DNA of 41,657 bases from DASPOF01 sp035626155 (GTDB lineage: Bacteria > Desulfobacterota > Binatia > Binatales > Binataceae), in assembly GCA_035626155.1 (NCBI GenBank), contig DASPOF010000053.1:1-41657 (forward strand), given 5' to 3'. Of the stretch, positions 24,961 through 31,189 are shown piece after piece. Under the pieces are notes generated by a model. It made no database searches. It saw only the letters and a list, made by a program, of their open reading frames with translations, and was not told where the DNA came from. Every line of letters begins with the position of its first letter. The first letter of the stretch is position 1. Both the position numbers and the translations under genes were made by a program.

Positions 24961-25128
24961 ATGCAAAAACACGAGCAGCGCGGTCATCCGGCGCGCAAAG
25001 CCACGACAAAGAAGCCGTATCAGAAGCCGAGCTTCCGCCACGAGCGGATCTTCGAGACCATGGCACTCACGTGTGGCAAGGTCGGCTCTACGCAGGCCGC
25101 ATGCCGTCTGTACCGAAAAAATTCTTGA
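24961..25128 (+). CDS. Putative RiPP precursor peptide (55 aa)
   Basis: A 55-codon gene from ATG 24961 to TGA 25128. The N-terminal part is basic (MQKHEQRGHPARKATTKK); next comes PYQKPSFRHERIFETMAL, which holds Y20-x-x-P23-x-F25, like the YxxPxL leader motif read by PqqD-like recognition proteins in lasso systems. The putative core is TCGKVGSTQAACRLYRKNS: Cys38, Gly39, Lys40, Cys48, Tyr51 and a C-terminal Ser55. The gene begins 4 nt after the secreted-protein gene and probably overlaps the peptidase gene by 28 nt, so it is embedded in the operon. The ribosome binding site is weak, consistent with translational coupling. Peptide identity rests on position, motifs and the maturation genes that follow; a small unrelated protein is possible. 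Confidence 0.75.
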   Translation: MQKHEQRGHPARKATTKKPYQKPSFRHERIFETMALTCGKVGSTQAACRLYRKNS

Positions 25129-25643
25129 GCGGCGAATTTTCCGCGAAGGTCAATCCAGAGCTTCGCGACCGAATCGGCTGCGAACTCGTCGCCGAGGCGC
25201 TGCGCTTAAGCGGCGAGATTCGCTTGCAGGTGACCGGGACGAGCATGCTTCCATCGGTCTGGCCGGGAGACGTGTTGCTGGTGCGCGGGGGCGGCGATTC
25301 AGTCCCATCCATCGGGCAAATCGTGCTCTTCCTGCGCGACGGCCGCCTGTTTGCGCATCGCGTCGTCGCGCGGTCCGATGCCGGCGGCAGGGCGAGCGTG
25401 GTCACACGAGGCGATGCGGTCCCGCAGTGCGATGCGCCAATCCCTGGTTCCGAAGTCCTCGGGTCCGTCGCCGGCATCCTGCGCGACGGGTCGCCTCGAG
25501 TGCCGCCATCGGAACTGTCGCGGGGAACGCGGCTGCTCGCGTTCGGGTTGCGGCACTCGGCTGTGATTCGGCGCCTCACGATGCTCGTCGCGGGCGCCAG
25601 CCCGCGCGGTGAACCCCAAGCGGAAACGATGCGGCCGGTATGA
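25101..25643 (+). CDS. S26 (Sec11/SipW-like) peptidase, candidate leader peptidase
   Basis: 180-aa serine peptidase of the signal peptidase clan. Box B is TGTSMLPSVWPGDVLLV with nucleophile Ser48; box D is DGRLFAHRVV with His86 where bacterial SPase I has Lys, the mark of the archaeal/ER/SipW type; GDAVPQCDAPIPGSEVLGSV follows as the next conserved box. There is no N-terminal membrane helix, unlike ordinary signal peptidases, so it may act in the cytoplasm on the peptide leader (inference), although the C-terminal region (RLTMLVAG) could touch the membrane. Start at ATG 25101 overlaps the peptide gene by 28 nt; a GTG at 25071 and a TTG at 25125 are alternatives. It overlaps the kinase start by ATGA. 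Confidence 0.85.
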   Translation: MPSVPKKFLSGEFSAKVNPELRDRIGCELVAEALRLSGEIRLQVTGTSMLPSVWPGDVLLVRGGGDSVPSIGQIVLFLRDGRLFAHRVVARSDAGGRASVVTRGDAVPQCDAPIPGSEVLGSVAGILRDGSPRVPPSELSRGTRLLAFGLRHSAVIRRLTMLVAGASPRGEPQAETMRPV

Positions 25644-26437
25644 GAGTGACCGTCGAGGCCGCGATCGAAATCGGCGGGCTGCCCATCACCGTCCGCTGCG
25701 CCGACTGCGCCTTCATCGGGATGCTCAAGGAGCGCTACGCGAATTTCCTCGGCGCCCCCGCGCGCAGAGGAGTCACCCTCGAGGTCAGCATCGCTCCGCC
25801 CTCGATCATTTCCGCCGAGGAGGATCTCAAGGTTACTTACGGCTCCGGACGCTGGATGATGCGCCGGGGAGACTTTCTGGCCGAGTGGGACCCGGTCACT
25901 CAGCAGGGATGCGTTCGGCAATCGGCCAATCCCTACGCGATCGACTCGGTATTGCGAATTATCCACAGCCTGGTGCTCGCGCGCCGCGCAGGGCTTCTGC
26001 TCCACTCGGCGAGCGCGATAAGAAATGGCCGGGCGTTTTTGTTTTCGGGCGTCTCCGGCGCCGGCAAGACCACCATCGCGCGCCTGGCGCCGCCCGATGC
26101 GACTCTGCTGACGGATGAAATCTCATACGTCCGCCGGGTGGCGGGCGGTTTTCACGCATATGGGACGCCGTTTGCGGGCGAATTGGGCGTCGCGGGCCGC
26201 AACATCGCCGCGCCGATCGCCGCGATCTATTTTCTCGCCAAGGGGACGGACAATCGTGCGCGCCCGATTCCCCAGTCGGTTGCAGCGAGGTCGCTGCTGC
26301 GCAACGTGCTGTTTTTCGCCGATGACGCCGCGCTGGTCGAGGACGTATTCCGCACCGCATGCGAGTTGGTCTCAAGCGTGCCGGTGTACGAACTCACTTT
26401 CAGGCCCGACGGCGAGGTATGGGATCTGGTCGCGTGA
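25640..26437 (+). CDS. HprK-like serine kinase, peptide-cluster type
   Basis: 265-aa protein with an HPr kinase-like P-loop: FSGVSGAGKTTIARL, Walker A G137-T144, followed by LLTDEISYV and LLHSASAI ahead of it. There is no HPr nearby. Proteins of this type in lasso clusters (paeninodin, ThcoK) phosphorylate the C-terminal Ser of the precursor. The peptide encoded upstream ends in Ser55, so that residue is the predicted acceptor (inference). The N-terminal 110 residues are not a standard HprK N-domain. Start ATG overlaps the peptidase stop; its own stop overlaps the PqqD-like start (GTGA), which makes tight translational coupling. Confidence 0.88.
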   Translation: MRVTVEAAIEIGGLPITVRCADCAFIGMLKERYANFLGAPARRGVTLEVSIAPPSIISAEEDLKVTYGSGRWMMRRGDFLAEWDPVTQQGCVRQSANPYAIDSVLRIIHSLVLARRAGLLLHSASAIRNGRAFLFSGVSGAGKTTIARLAPPDATLLTDEISYVRRVAGGFHAYGTPFAGELGVAGRNIAAPIAAIYFLAKGTDNRARPIPQSVAARSLLRNVLFFADDAALVEDVFRTACELVSSVPVYELTFRPDGEVWDLVA

Positions 26438-26730
26438 GTGAAAAATTCATCAGCCGGAGCGACAAGGTCGCCGCCCGCATGCTGGGCGATGAAATGATGG
26501 TCATGTCGGTGGTGGATTCGACCTTGTTCAGCCTTAACGAAACGGCAAGCCTGATCTGGAACGCCGCCGACGGCGCAACGCCGCTCAGCGAGATCGTCGA
26601 GCGCGAGATCGTGGCGAAATTCGACGTGAGCGCTGCGGACGCCTACCGGGATGCGCTCGCACTCGCGGAGGAGCTTGCGCGGCACGGGATCCTGCGGATA
26701 GCCGATCGCCCCCGCGCGGCAAAGCGCTAA
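26434..26730 (+). CDS. PqqD-like peptide recognition protein
   Basis: 98-aa PqqD-family protein, the RiPP recognition element that binds precursor leaders and delivers them to the radical SAM enzyme. It shows VMSVVDSTLFSLNETASLIWNAADGATPLSEIV, the typical small beta-hairpin plus helix pattern. The GTG start at 26434 overlaps the kinase stop as GTGA. A longer in-frame start at 26359 is out of keeping with family size. Its stop TAA shares a base with the next ATG (TAATG), so the radical SAM protein is made alongside it in matched amounts. Confidence 0.9.
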   Translation: MSEKFISRSDKVAARMLGDEMMVMSVVDSTLFSLNETASLIWNAADGATPLSEIVEREIVAKFDVSAADAYRDALALAEELARHGILRIADRPRAAKR

Positions 26731-27797
26731 TGAGTTCGCTCGTCGAGGAGATGAACGCGAAGGCGATCGCGCTGGGCGTTCCCATCGCAGCGCACCTCGA
26801 TCTGACCTATCGATGCAACGAGCGGTGCGTGCATTGCTACCTCGATCACGACGATCGAGGCGAGATGAACCACGGCGAGATTCGCCGGCTTCTTGAACAG
26901 ATGGCCGATGCGGGCGTATTCATGCTGGCGCTCAGCGGGGGCGAGCCGCTGCTGCGCGAGGATTTCTTCCCGATCGTGCGGCGCGCGCGCCAACTGCAAT
27001 TCAATGTAAAGGTCAAGACCAACGCGACCCTGATCGAGAAGCGGGAAGCGGCGGCGCTTTGCGAACTCGGCGTCGCGAACGTTCAGGTCAGCGTTTACTC
27101 GCATCGAGCCGAGGTCCACGACGCGATCACCAGGGTGCCGGGATCGTTTCGGCGCACAATCGACGCGATTCGGCGCCTGGCCGCGCAAGGCCTCAAAGTC
27201 ACGATCGCAGACGTCCTGATGCGCCAGAACCGGCTCGACTATCCGGGAGTTCAGGCGCTGGCGCGAGAGCTTGGCGCAAGCTTCGCGATCGATCCGACGA
27301 TCACGCCGCATCTGAACGGCGACCGGTCGTTGCTCGAATTGAACATCGCGCGCGCCGACCTGCAGGCGGTGATGCGCGATGAAACGATCGGCGGCGTCGC
27401 CCCGCAATCCTGCCCGCCGCCATCGAGGGCGGGCGCCGCCGAAGCCGTCGAGGTTCCATGCAGCGCCGGCCATAGCTTCTGCTACGTATCGCCGACCGGA
27501 GACGTTTATCCTTGCGTGCAGTTTCCGCTGCTGAGCGGGAACGTGCGGTCGCAATCGTTCCTCGACATCTGGCGCAATTCGCCCGAGCTTAAAGAAGTTC
27601 GCTCGATTCGCGAGCGCGACCTCCGGGTCTGCTCGCGATGCGTGCACGCGAGCGGTTGCAGCCGATGCCCCGGGCTTGCATTCATGGAAGGCGACATGCG
27701 CGGCCCATCGTCAGCCGATTGCGAGAAATCGTACGCGCGAACGGGCATTGCGGGCGCCGGGATGCCGGACGCGGCGAATTCGGGGACCGCGGCTTAG
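26730..27797 (+). CDS. Radical SAM/SPASM peptide maturase
   Basis: 355-aa radical SAM enzyme. The cluster motif is C29-NER-C33-VH-C36 within DLTYRCNERCVHCYL, followed by ALSGGEPLLREDFF. The C-terminal SPASM region has Cys in VPCSAG, SFCYVSP, VYPCVQF, RVCSRCVH, GCSRCPG and SADCEK, enough for two auxiliary iron-sulfur clusters. Such enzymes form thioether, carbon-carbon or ether links, or epimerise residues, in ribosomal peptides (PqqE, AlbA, StrB families). Its partner PqqD is immediately upstream and the candidate substrate is the 55-aa peptide. The specific chemistry cannot be told from sequence; Cys38/Cys48 and Tyr51 are the obvious targets. It is the last gene of the operon. Confidence 0.93.
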   Translation: MSSLVEEMNAKAIALGVPIAAHLDLTYRCNERCVHCYLDHDDRGEMNHGEIRRLLEQMADAGVFMLALSGGEPLLREDFFPIVRRARQLQFNVKVKTNATLIEKREAAALCELGVANVQVSVYSHRAEVHDAITRVPGSFRRTIDAIRRLAAQGLKVTIADVLMRQNRLDYPGVQALARELGASFAIDPTITPHLNGDRSLLELNIARADLQAVMRDETIGGVAPQSCPPPSRAGAAEAVEVPCSAGHSFCYVSPTGDVYPCVQFPLLSGNVRSQSFLDIWRNSPELKEVRSIRERDLRVCSRCVHASGCSRCPGLAFMEGDMRGPSSADCEKSYARTGIAGAGMPDAANSGTAA

Positions 27798-27811
27798 ATC
27801 GTAGTGCGGCT

Positions 27812-27847
27812 GAAAAAAGAAAGGCCCGGCGTGAACGCGCCGGGCCT
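27812..27847 (-). terminator. Rho-independent terminator for korB
   Basis: A perfect 10-bp stem, AGGCCCGGCG (27822-27831) with CGCCGGGCCT (27838-27847), has a 6-nt loop and is followed on the minus strand by TTTCTTTTTT. It lies between the convergent radical SAM gene and korB and fits the end of the korAB transcript. Without a T-run on the plus strand it is less good for the peptide operon. Confidence 0.9.
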
Positions 27848-27874
27848 CAACTGCGACTGGGTAGTGATTCGCTC

Positions 27875-28873
27875 TCAGCCGACGGTCCAGGTATCCCCGC
27901 TGCGGAGCAGCTTGGTGAGGTCGCCGGCGCCTTGCTTGGCCTTCACATCGGCGAGCTGCTGGTTAACCGCGGCTTCATAGCTCGGGCGTTCTACGGCATA
28001 GAAAATGCCGATCGGGGTCGGCAGCGGCGCCTCGAAGTTCCCGAGCATAAATGCGAGCCCGAGATTGGTCTCATCGTGCACGACCAGGTCTTTCTCGGTG
28101 ATCCCGTTGCCGAGCGCTACGACCTCGGGCCTCATCCCGTTCATCCGGATGCCCTTGTCGCGGTTCTTACCGAAGATGAGCGGCTTGCCGTGCTCGAGGA
28201 CGAGCTGATGGTCGGCCTTGATCTGCTTGTCGGTCAGGTCATTCCACGCGCCATCGTTGTAGATGTTGCAGTTCTGAAGAATCTCGATGAACGAAGTGCC
28301 GCGATGGTCGTGGGCGCGCTTGAGCATCTGGCCGAGGTGCTTCTGTTCGACATCGATCGCGCGCGCGACGAAGCCCCCTTTCGCGCCCAGCGCCACGGTG
28401 ATCGGGTTGAACGGATAATCAACCGAGCCCGCCGGGGTCGATTTGGTGATCTTGCCGAGTTCCGAGGTGGGCGAGTACTGGCCCTTGGTCAGCCCGTAAA
28501 TCCGGTTGTTGAAGAGCAGAATATTGATGCCGACATTGCGGCGCATCACGTGGATGAAGTGATTGCCGCCGATCGACAGGGCGTCTCCGTCGCCGGTCGC
28601 GACCCACACGTCCAGCTCCGGCCGGCTGATCTTGAGCCCGCTCGCAATCGCCGCGGGCCGCCCGTGAATCGAGTGGAAGCCGTAGGTGTTCATGTAATAC
28701 GGAAACCGGCTCGAACATCCGATTCCCGAGATGAAGACGACGTTGTGCGGCGGGATGCCGAACTCAGGCATCGTCCTCTGCACCTGGGCGAGGATCGCAT
28801 AGTCACCGCAACCGGGGCACCATCGCACCTCCTGGTCGCTGACGAAATCCTTGCGCGTAAGCGGAGTATCCAT
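27875..28873 (-). CDS. korB: 2-oxoacid:ferredoxin oxidoreductase, beta subunit
   Basis: 332-aa thiamine-diphosphate subunit of a 2-oxoglutarate (or related 2-oxoacid):ferredoxin oxidoreductase. RWCPGCGDYAILAQ at the start supplies iron-sulfur/ThDP residues, and VATGDGDALSIGGNHFIHVMRR with LLFNNRIYGLTKGQYSPTS is the ThDP-Mg binding region. It follows korA by 5 nt with GGAGGG as ribosome binding site, and the pair resembles the two-subunit KorAB of Mycobacterium tuberculosis, which replaces 2-oxoglutarate dehydrogenase in the citrate cycle. Choice of 2-oxoglutarate over pyruvate rests on this resemblance. Confidence 0.92.
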   Translation of the reverse strand: MDTPLTRKDFVSDQEVRWCPGCGDYAILAQVQRTMPEFGIPPHNVVFISGIGCSSRFPYYMNTYGFHSIHGRPAAIASGLKISRPELDVWVATGDGDALSIGGNHFIHVMRRNVGINILLFNNRIYGLTKGQYSPTSELGKITKSTPAGSVDYPFNPITVALGAKGGFVARAIDVEQKHLGQMLKRAHDHRGTSFIEILQNCNIYNDGAWNDLTDKQIKADHQLVLEHGKPLIFGKNRDKGIRMNGMRPEVVALGNGITEKDLVVHDETNLGLAFMLGNFEAPLPTPIGIFYAVERPSYEAAVNQQLADVKAKQGAGDLTKLLRSGDTWTVG

Positions 28874-28878
28874 CGGTT

Positions 28879-30780
28879 TCAGCCCTCCAATGCCCGGTTG
28901 ATGCGGGTGACAAGTTCGCCGACCTTGAACGGACGCCCTTGGATCTTGCCGTAGCCGACGGCATCGATCAGGTAGTCGGCGCGAACCAACCTGAGCAACT
29001 GCCCCATGTTCATCTCGGGTATCAGCACCTGCTTGAACTTGCGGAGCTGGTCGCCCAGATCGCGGGGGCGGGGGTTTAGATAACGCAGGTGAATCTGCGA
29101 AACTTTCTTTCCCTTATCGCGCACCTGCTTGACCGCCTCGCGAATCGGACCGAAGGTCGATCCCCATCCGAGCACGACCAGGTCGCCGCCCTGCTGATCG
29201 CCGAAGATCTCGGTGGGCGGAATCTCTTGCGCGACTGCGGCGACCTTGCGAGCCCGCTGCCGCACCATCGCCTCGTTATTGGCGGGCGAGTAGCTGACGT
29301 TACCGGTCAGTTCCTCGCCGCTCAGCCCGCCGATACGATGCTCGAGTCCGGGCGTGCCAGGCACCGCCCACGGACGCGAAAACGTCACGGGGTCGCGCGC
29401 GTAGGGCATGAAGCCCTTGGGGTCGGTGCGGAACTCCACCTTGATCGGCGCAAGGCTGTTCACGTCGGGCACCAGCCACGGCTCGGCGCCGTTGGCAAGC
29501 TGGCCGTCGGTCATCAGGATGACCGGCGTCATGTACTTGACCGCGATGCGGACCGCCTCGTAGGCGCAATCGAAGCAGTCGGCCGGCGAGGATGCCGCGA
29601 TGACTGGAAGCGGGGCCTCACCGTGGCGCCCGTATATCGCCATCAGCAAGTCCGCCTGCTCGGGCTTGGTCGGCATCCCGGTGGACGGTCCCGCCCGCTG
29701 AACATCGGTGATGACCAGCGGCAGCTCGACCTTGACCGCGAGCCCCATGCCCTCCTCCTTGAGGTCCATGCCCGGCCCGGACGTGGTCGTGATCGCGATC
29801 GCGCCGCCGAACGACGCGCCGATCGCCGAGCATATGCCCGCGATCTCGTCCTCGGCCTGGAACGTATAGACCGGGAAATTCTTGAAGCTCGAGAGATCGT
29901 GCAGAATGTCGCTGGCAGGGGTGATCGGGTAAGAGCCGAGGAACAGAGGCCGTCCCGCTTTCATTGCAGCCGCGACGAATCCGAGCGCGGTCGCGCTGTT
30001 GCCGGTGATGTTCCGGTACAGGCCCGGCTCGATTTTGGCCGCGGGGACCTCGTATAGCGATGCGAACAGCTCGCTCGTCTCTCCGAAGTTGTACCCCGCC
30101 TTCAGCGCGCGCATCGTGCCTTCCAGCGTCTCCGGCCGGCGGCTGAAACGGCTCTGGAGGTACTTGATCGTGCTGTCGATGGGTCGCTGGAAGAGCCATG
30201 AGAGCAGACCCAACACGAACATGTTGCGGCTCTGCATGACCGCGCGAGAGGTGAGACCCAGCCCGTGCTGCGACAGAGCCGTCAGCTTGGTGATATCGAC
30301 CGGGATGACCTGGTACTTGTCCAGCGAATGGTCGGTCAGCGGGTTGGAGTCATAGCCGGCGCGCTTGATGTTCGCGTCGGTGAAGGCTTCCTGGTCGATG
30401 ATAATGACGCCGTTGGGGGAAACGTCGCCGAGGTTGGCCTTGAGCGCCGCCGGGTTCATCGCAACGAGCACGTTCGGCTCGTCGCCGGGGGTGAAGATTT
30501 TGCTGCTCGAAAAATTCAGCTGGAATCCGCTCACTCCGGCAAGCGTGCCGATTGGGGCGCGGATTTCAGCGGGATAGTCGGGCAGCGTCGCGATATCGTT
30601 GCCAGCCAACGCCGACTCGGTCGTAAATTGCATCCCGGTCAACTGCATCCCGTCGCCCGAATCCCCGGCGAAGCGGATTACGACCCGTTCGCGCTTCTCG
30701 CGAGCCTTGCGCGGCGCAGGCGACGCGGCCTGGCTCGGGAGGGCGGCGGCTTCTCTAGCGGCCTCAGGTGGTACAGTCAT
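28879..30780 (-). CDS. korA: 2-oxoacid:ferredoxin oxidoreductase, fused gamma-alpha subunit
   Basis: 633-aa protein with the gamma domain first (RFAGDSGDGMQLTGMQFTTE, IRAPIGTLAGVSGFQ) and the alpha/pyrimidine-binding domain after about residue 225 (LFLGSYPITPASDILHDLSS, FQAEDEIAGICSAIGASFGG, TTTSGPGMDLKEEGMGLAV). This is the KorA layout of the mycobacterial two-subunit enzyme. An Ala/Pro/Lys-rich N-terminal leader of about 25 residues precedes the gamma domain. AAGGAG abuts the ATG, and GGGAG further upstream may serve instead as ribosome binding site. A good promoter lies at 30869-30896, so korAB is its own transcription unit. Confidence 0.93.
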   Translation of the reverse strand: MTVPPEAAREAAALPSQAASPAPRKAREKRERVVIRFAGDSGDGMQLTGMQFTTESALAGNDIATLPDYPAEIRAPIGTLAGVSGFQLNFSSSKIFTPGDEPNVLVAMNPAALKANLGDVSPNGVIIIDQEAFTDANIKRAGYDSNPLTDHSLDKYQVIPVDITKLTALSQHGLGLTSRAVMQSRNMFVLGLLSWLFQRPIDSTIKYLQSRFSRRPETLEGTMRALKAGYNFGETSELFASLYEVPAAKIEPGLYRNITGNSATALGFVAAAMKAGRPLFLGSYPITPASDILHDLSSFKNFPVYTFQAEDEIAGICSAIGASFGGAIAITTTSGPGMDLKEEGMGLAVKVELPLVITDVQRAGPSTGMPTKPEQADLLMAIYGRHGEAPLPVIAASSPADCFDCAYEAVRIAVKYMTPVILMTDGQLANGAEPWLVPDVNSLAPIKVEFRTDPKGFMPYARDPVTFSRPWAVPGTPGLEHRIGGLSGEELTGNVSYSPANNEAMVRQRARKVAAVAQEIPPTEIFGDQQGGDLVVLGWGSTFGPIREAVKQVRDKGKKVSQIHLRYLNPRPRDLGDQLRKFKQVLIPEMNMGQLLRLVRADYLIDAVGYGKIQGRPFKVGELVTRINRALEG

Positions 30781-30868
30781 CTCCTTCGAATCTCCCTAGG
30801 TTACAGAATCGGTTGAGAAACATCCCGATTGAGCGAAGTTGAACAAATAAGCGCGTGTGCAGAACTGA

Positions 30869-30896
30869 AGTATATCTAATGCAAGCTAATTGTAAA
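30869..30896 (-). promoter_or_regulatory. Candidate sigma-70-type promoter for korAB
   Basis: On the minus strand TTTACA (30896-30891, five of six) and TATACT (30874-30869, five of six) are 16 bp apart in a marked AT-rich island between acyP and korA. The expected start near 30862 leaves about 80 nt before the korA ATG. Confidence 0.7.
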
Positions 30897-30906
30897 AGAG
30901 CCGCGC

Positions 30907-31188
30907 TCAGCGGACTGTGAACCGGTCGAATTGGCCGGTATGCTCCGCCCATTCCTCGCGCACATTGGTCACTCGCGCGGCACGTGGACCCTCATGCGCC
31001 CAAGCGGCAAGCAGCTTGAGGCGGTCCTCCCGGCCTTCGGCCACCAGTTCGACATCGCCGCTGGCGAGATTGCGGACCCAGCCCGTCAGCCCGAGGCTCT
31101 GCGCCTCGTCCCACGCACCGAATCGAAAGCCGACGCCCTGCACGCGGCCGCTTATTTTGAGGCGAAGCTGCGCAAGCCTGGCATCCAT
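30907..31188 (-). CDS. acyP: Acylphosphatase
   Basis: 93-aa acylphosphatase, which hydrolyses carboxyl-phosphate mixed anhydrides such as acetyl phosphate or 1,3-bisphosphoglycerate. The signature GRVQGVGFRFGAW carries catalytic Arg22, and GWVRNLASGDVELVAEG carries catalytic Asn40. The length is normal. It starts one base after the ligA stop, so it is the last gene of the ligA transcript. Confidence 0.95.
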   Translation of the reverse strand: MDARLAQLRLKISGRVQGVGFRFGAWDEAQSLGLTGWVRNLASGDVELVAEGREDRLKLLAAWAHEGPRAARVTNVREEWAEHTGQFDRFTVR

Positions 31189-31189
31189 T

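Noticed and set aside
25101..25643. LexA/phage repressor (S24) reading of the peptidase
   Set aside because: No helix-turn-helix domain, and a His rather than Lys follows the serine box, matching the Sec11/SipW type.
26359..26433. Upstream extension of the PqqD-like gene
   Set aside because: It overlaps the kinase coding region and adds residues unlike PqqD; the GTG at 26434 gives the standard size and a GTGA coupling.
21744..27797. Lasso peptide biosynthesis
   Set aside because: No asparagine-synthetase-like cyclase or transglutaminase-like B2 peptidase, and a radical SAM/SPASM enzyme is present instead; only the tailoring pair is lasso-like.
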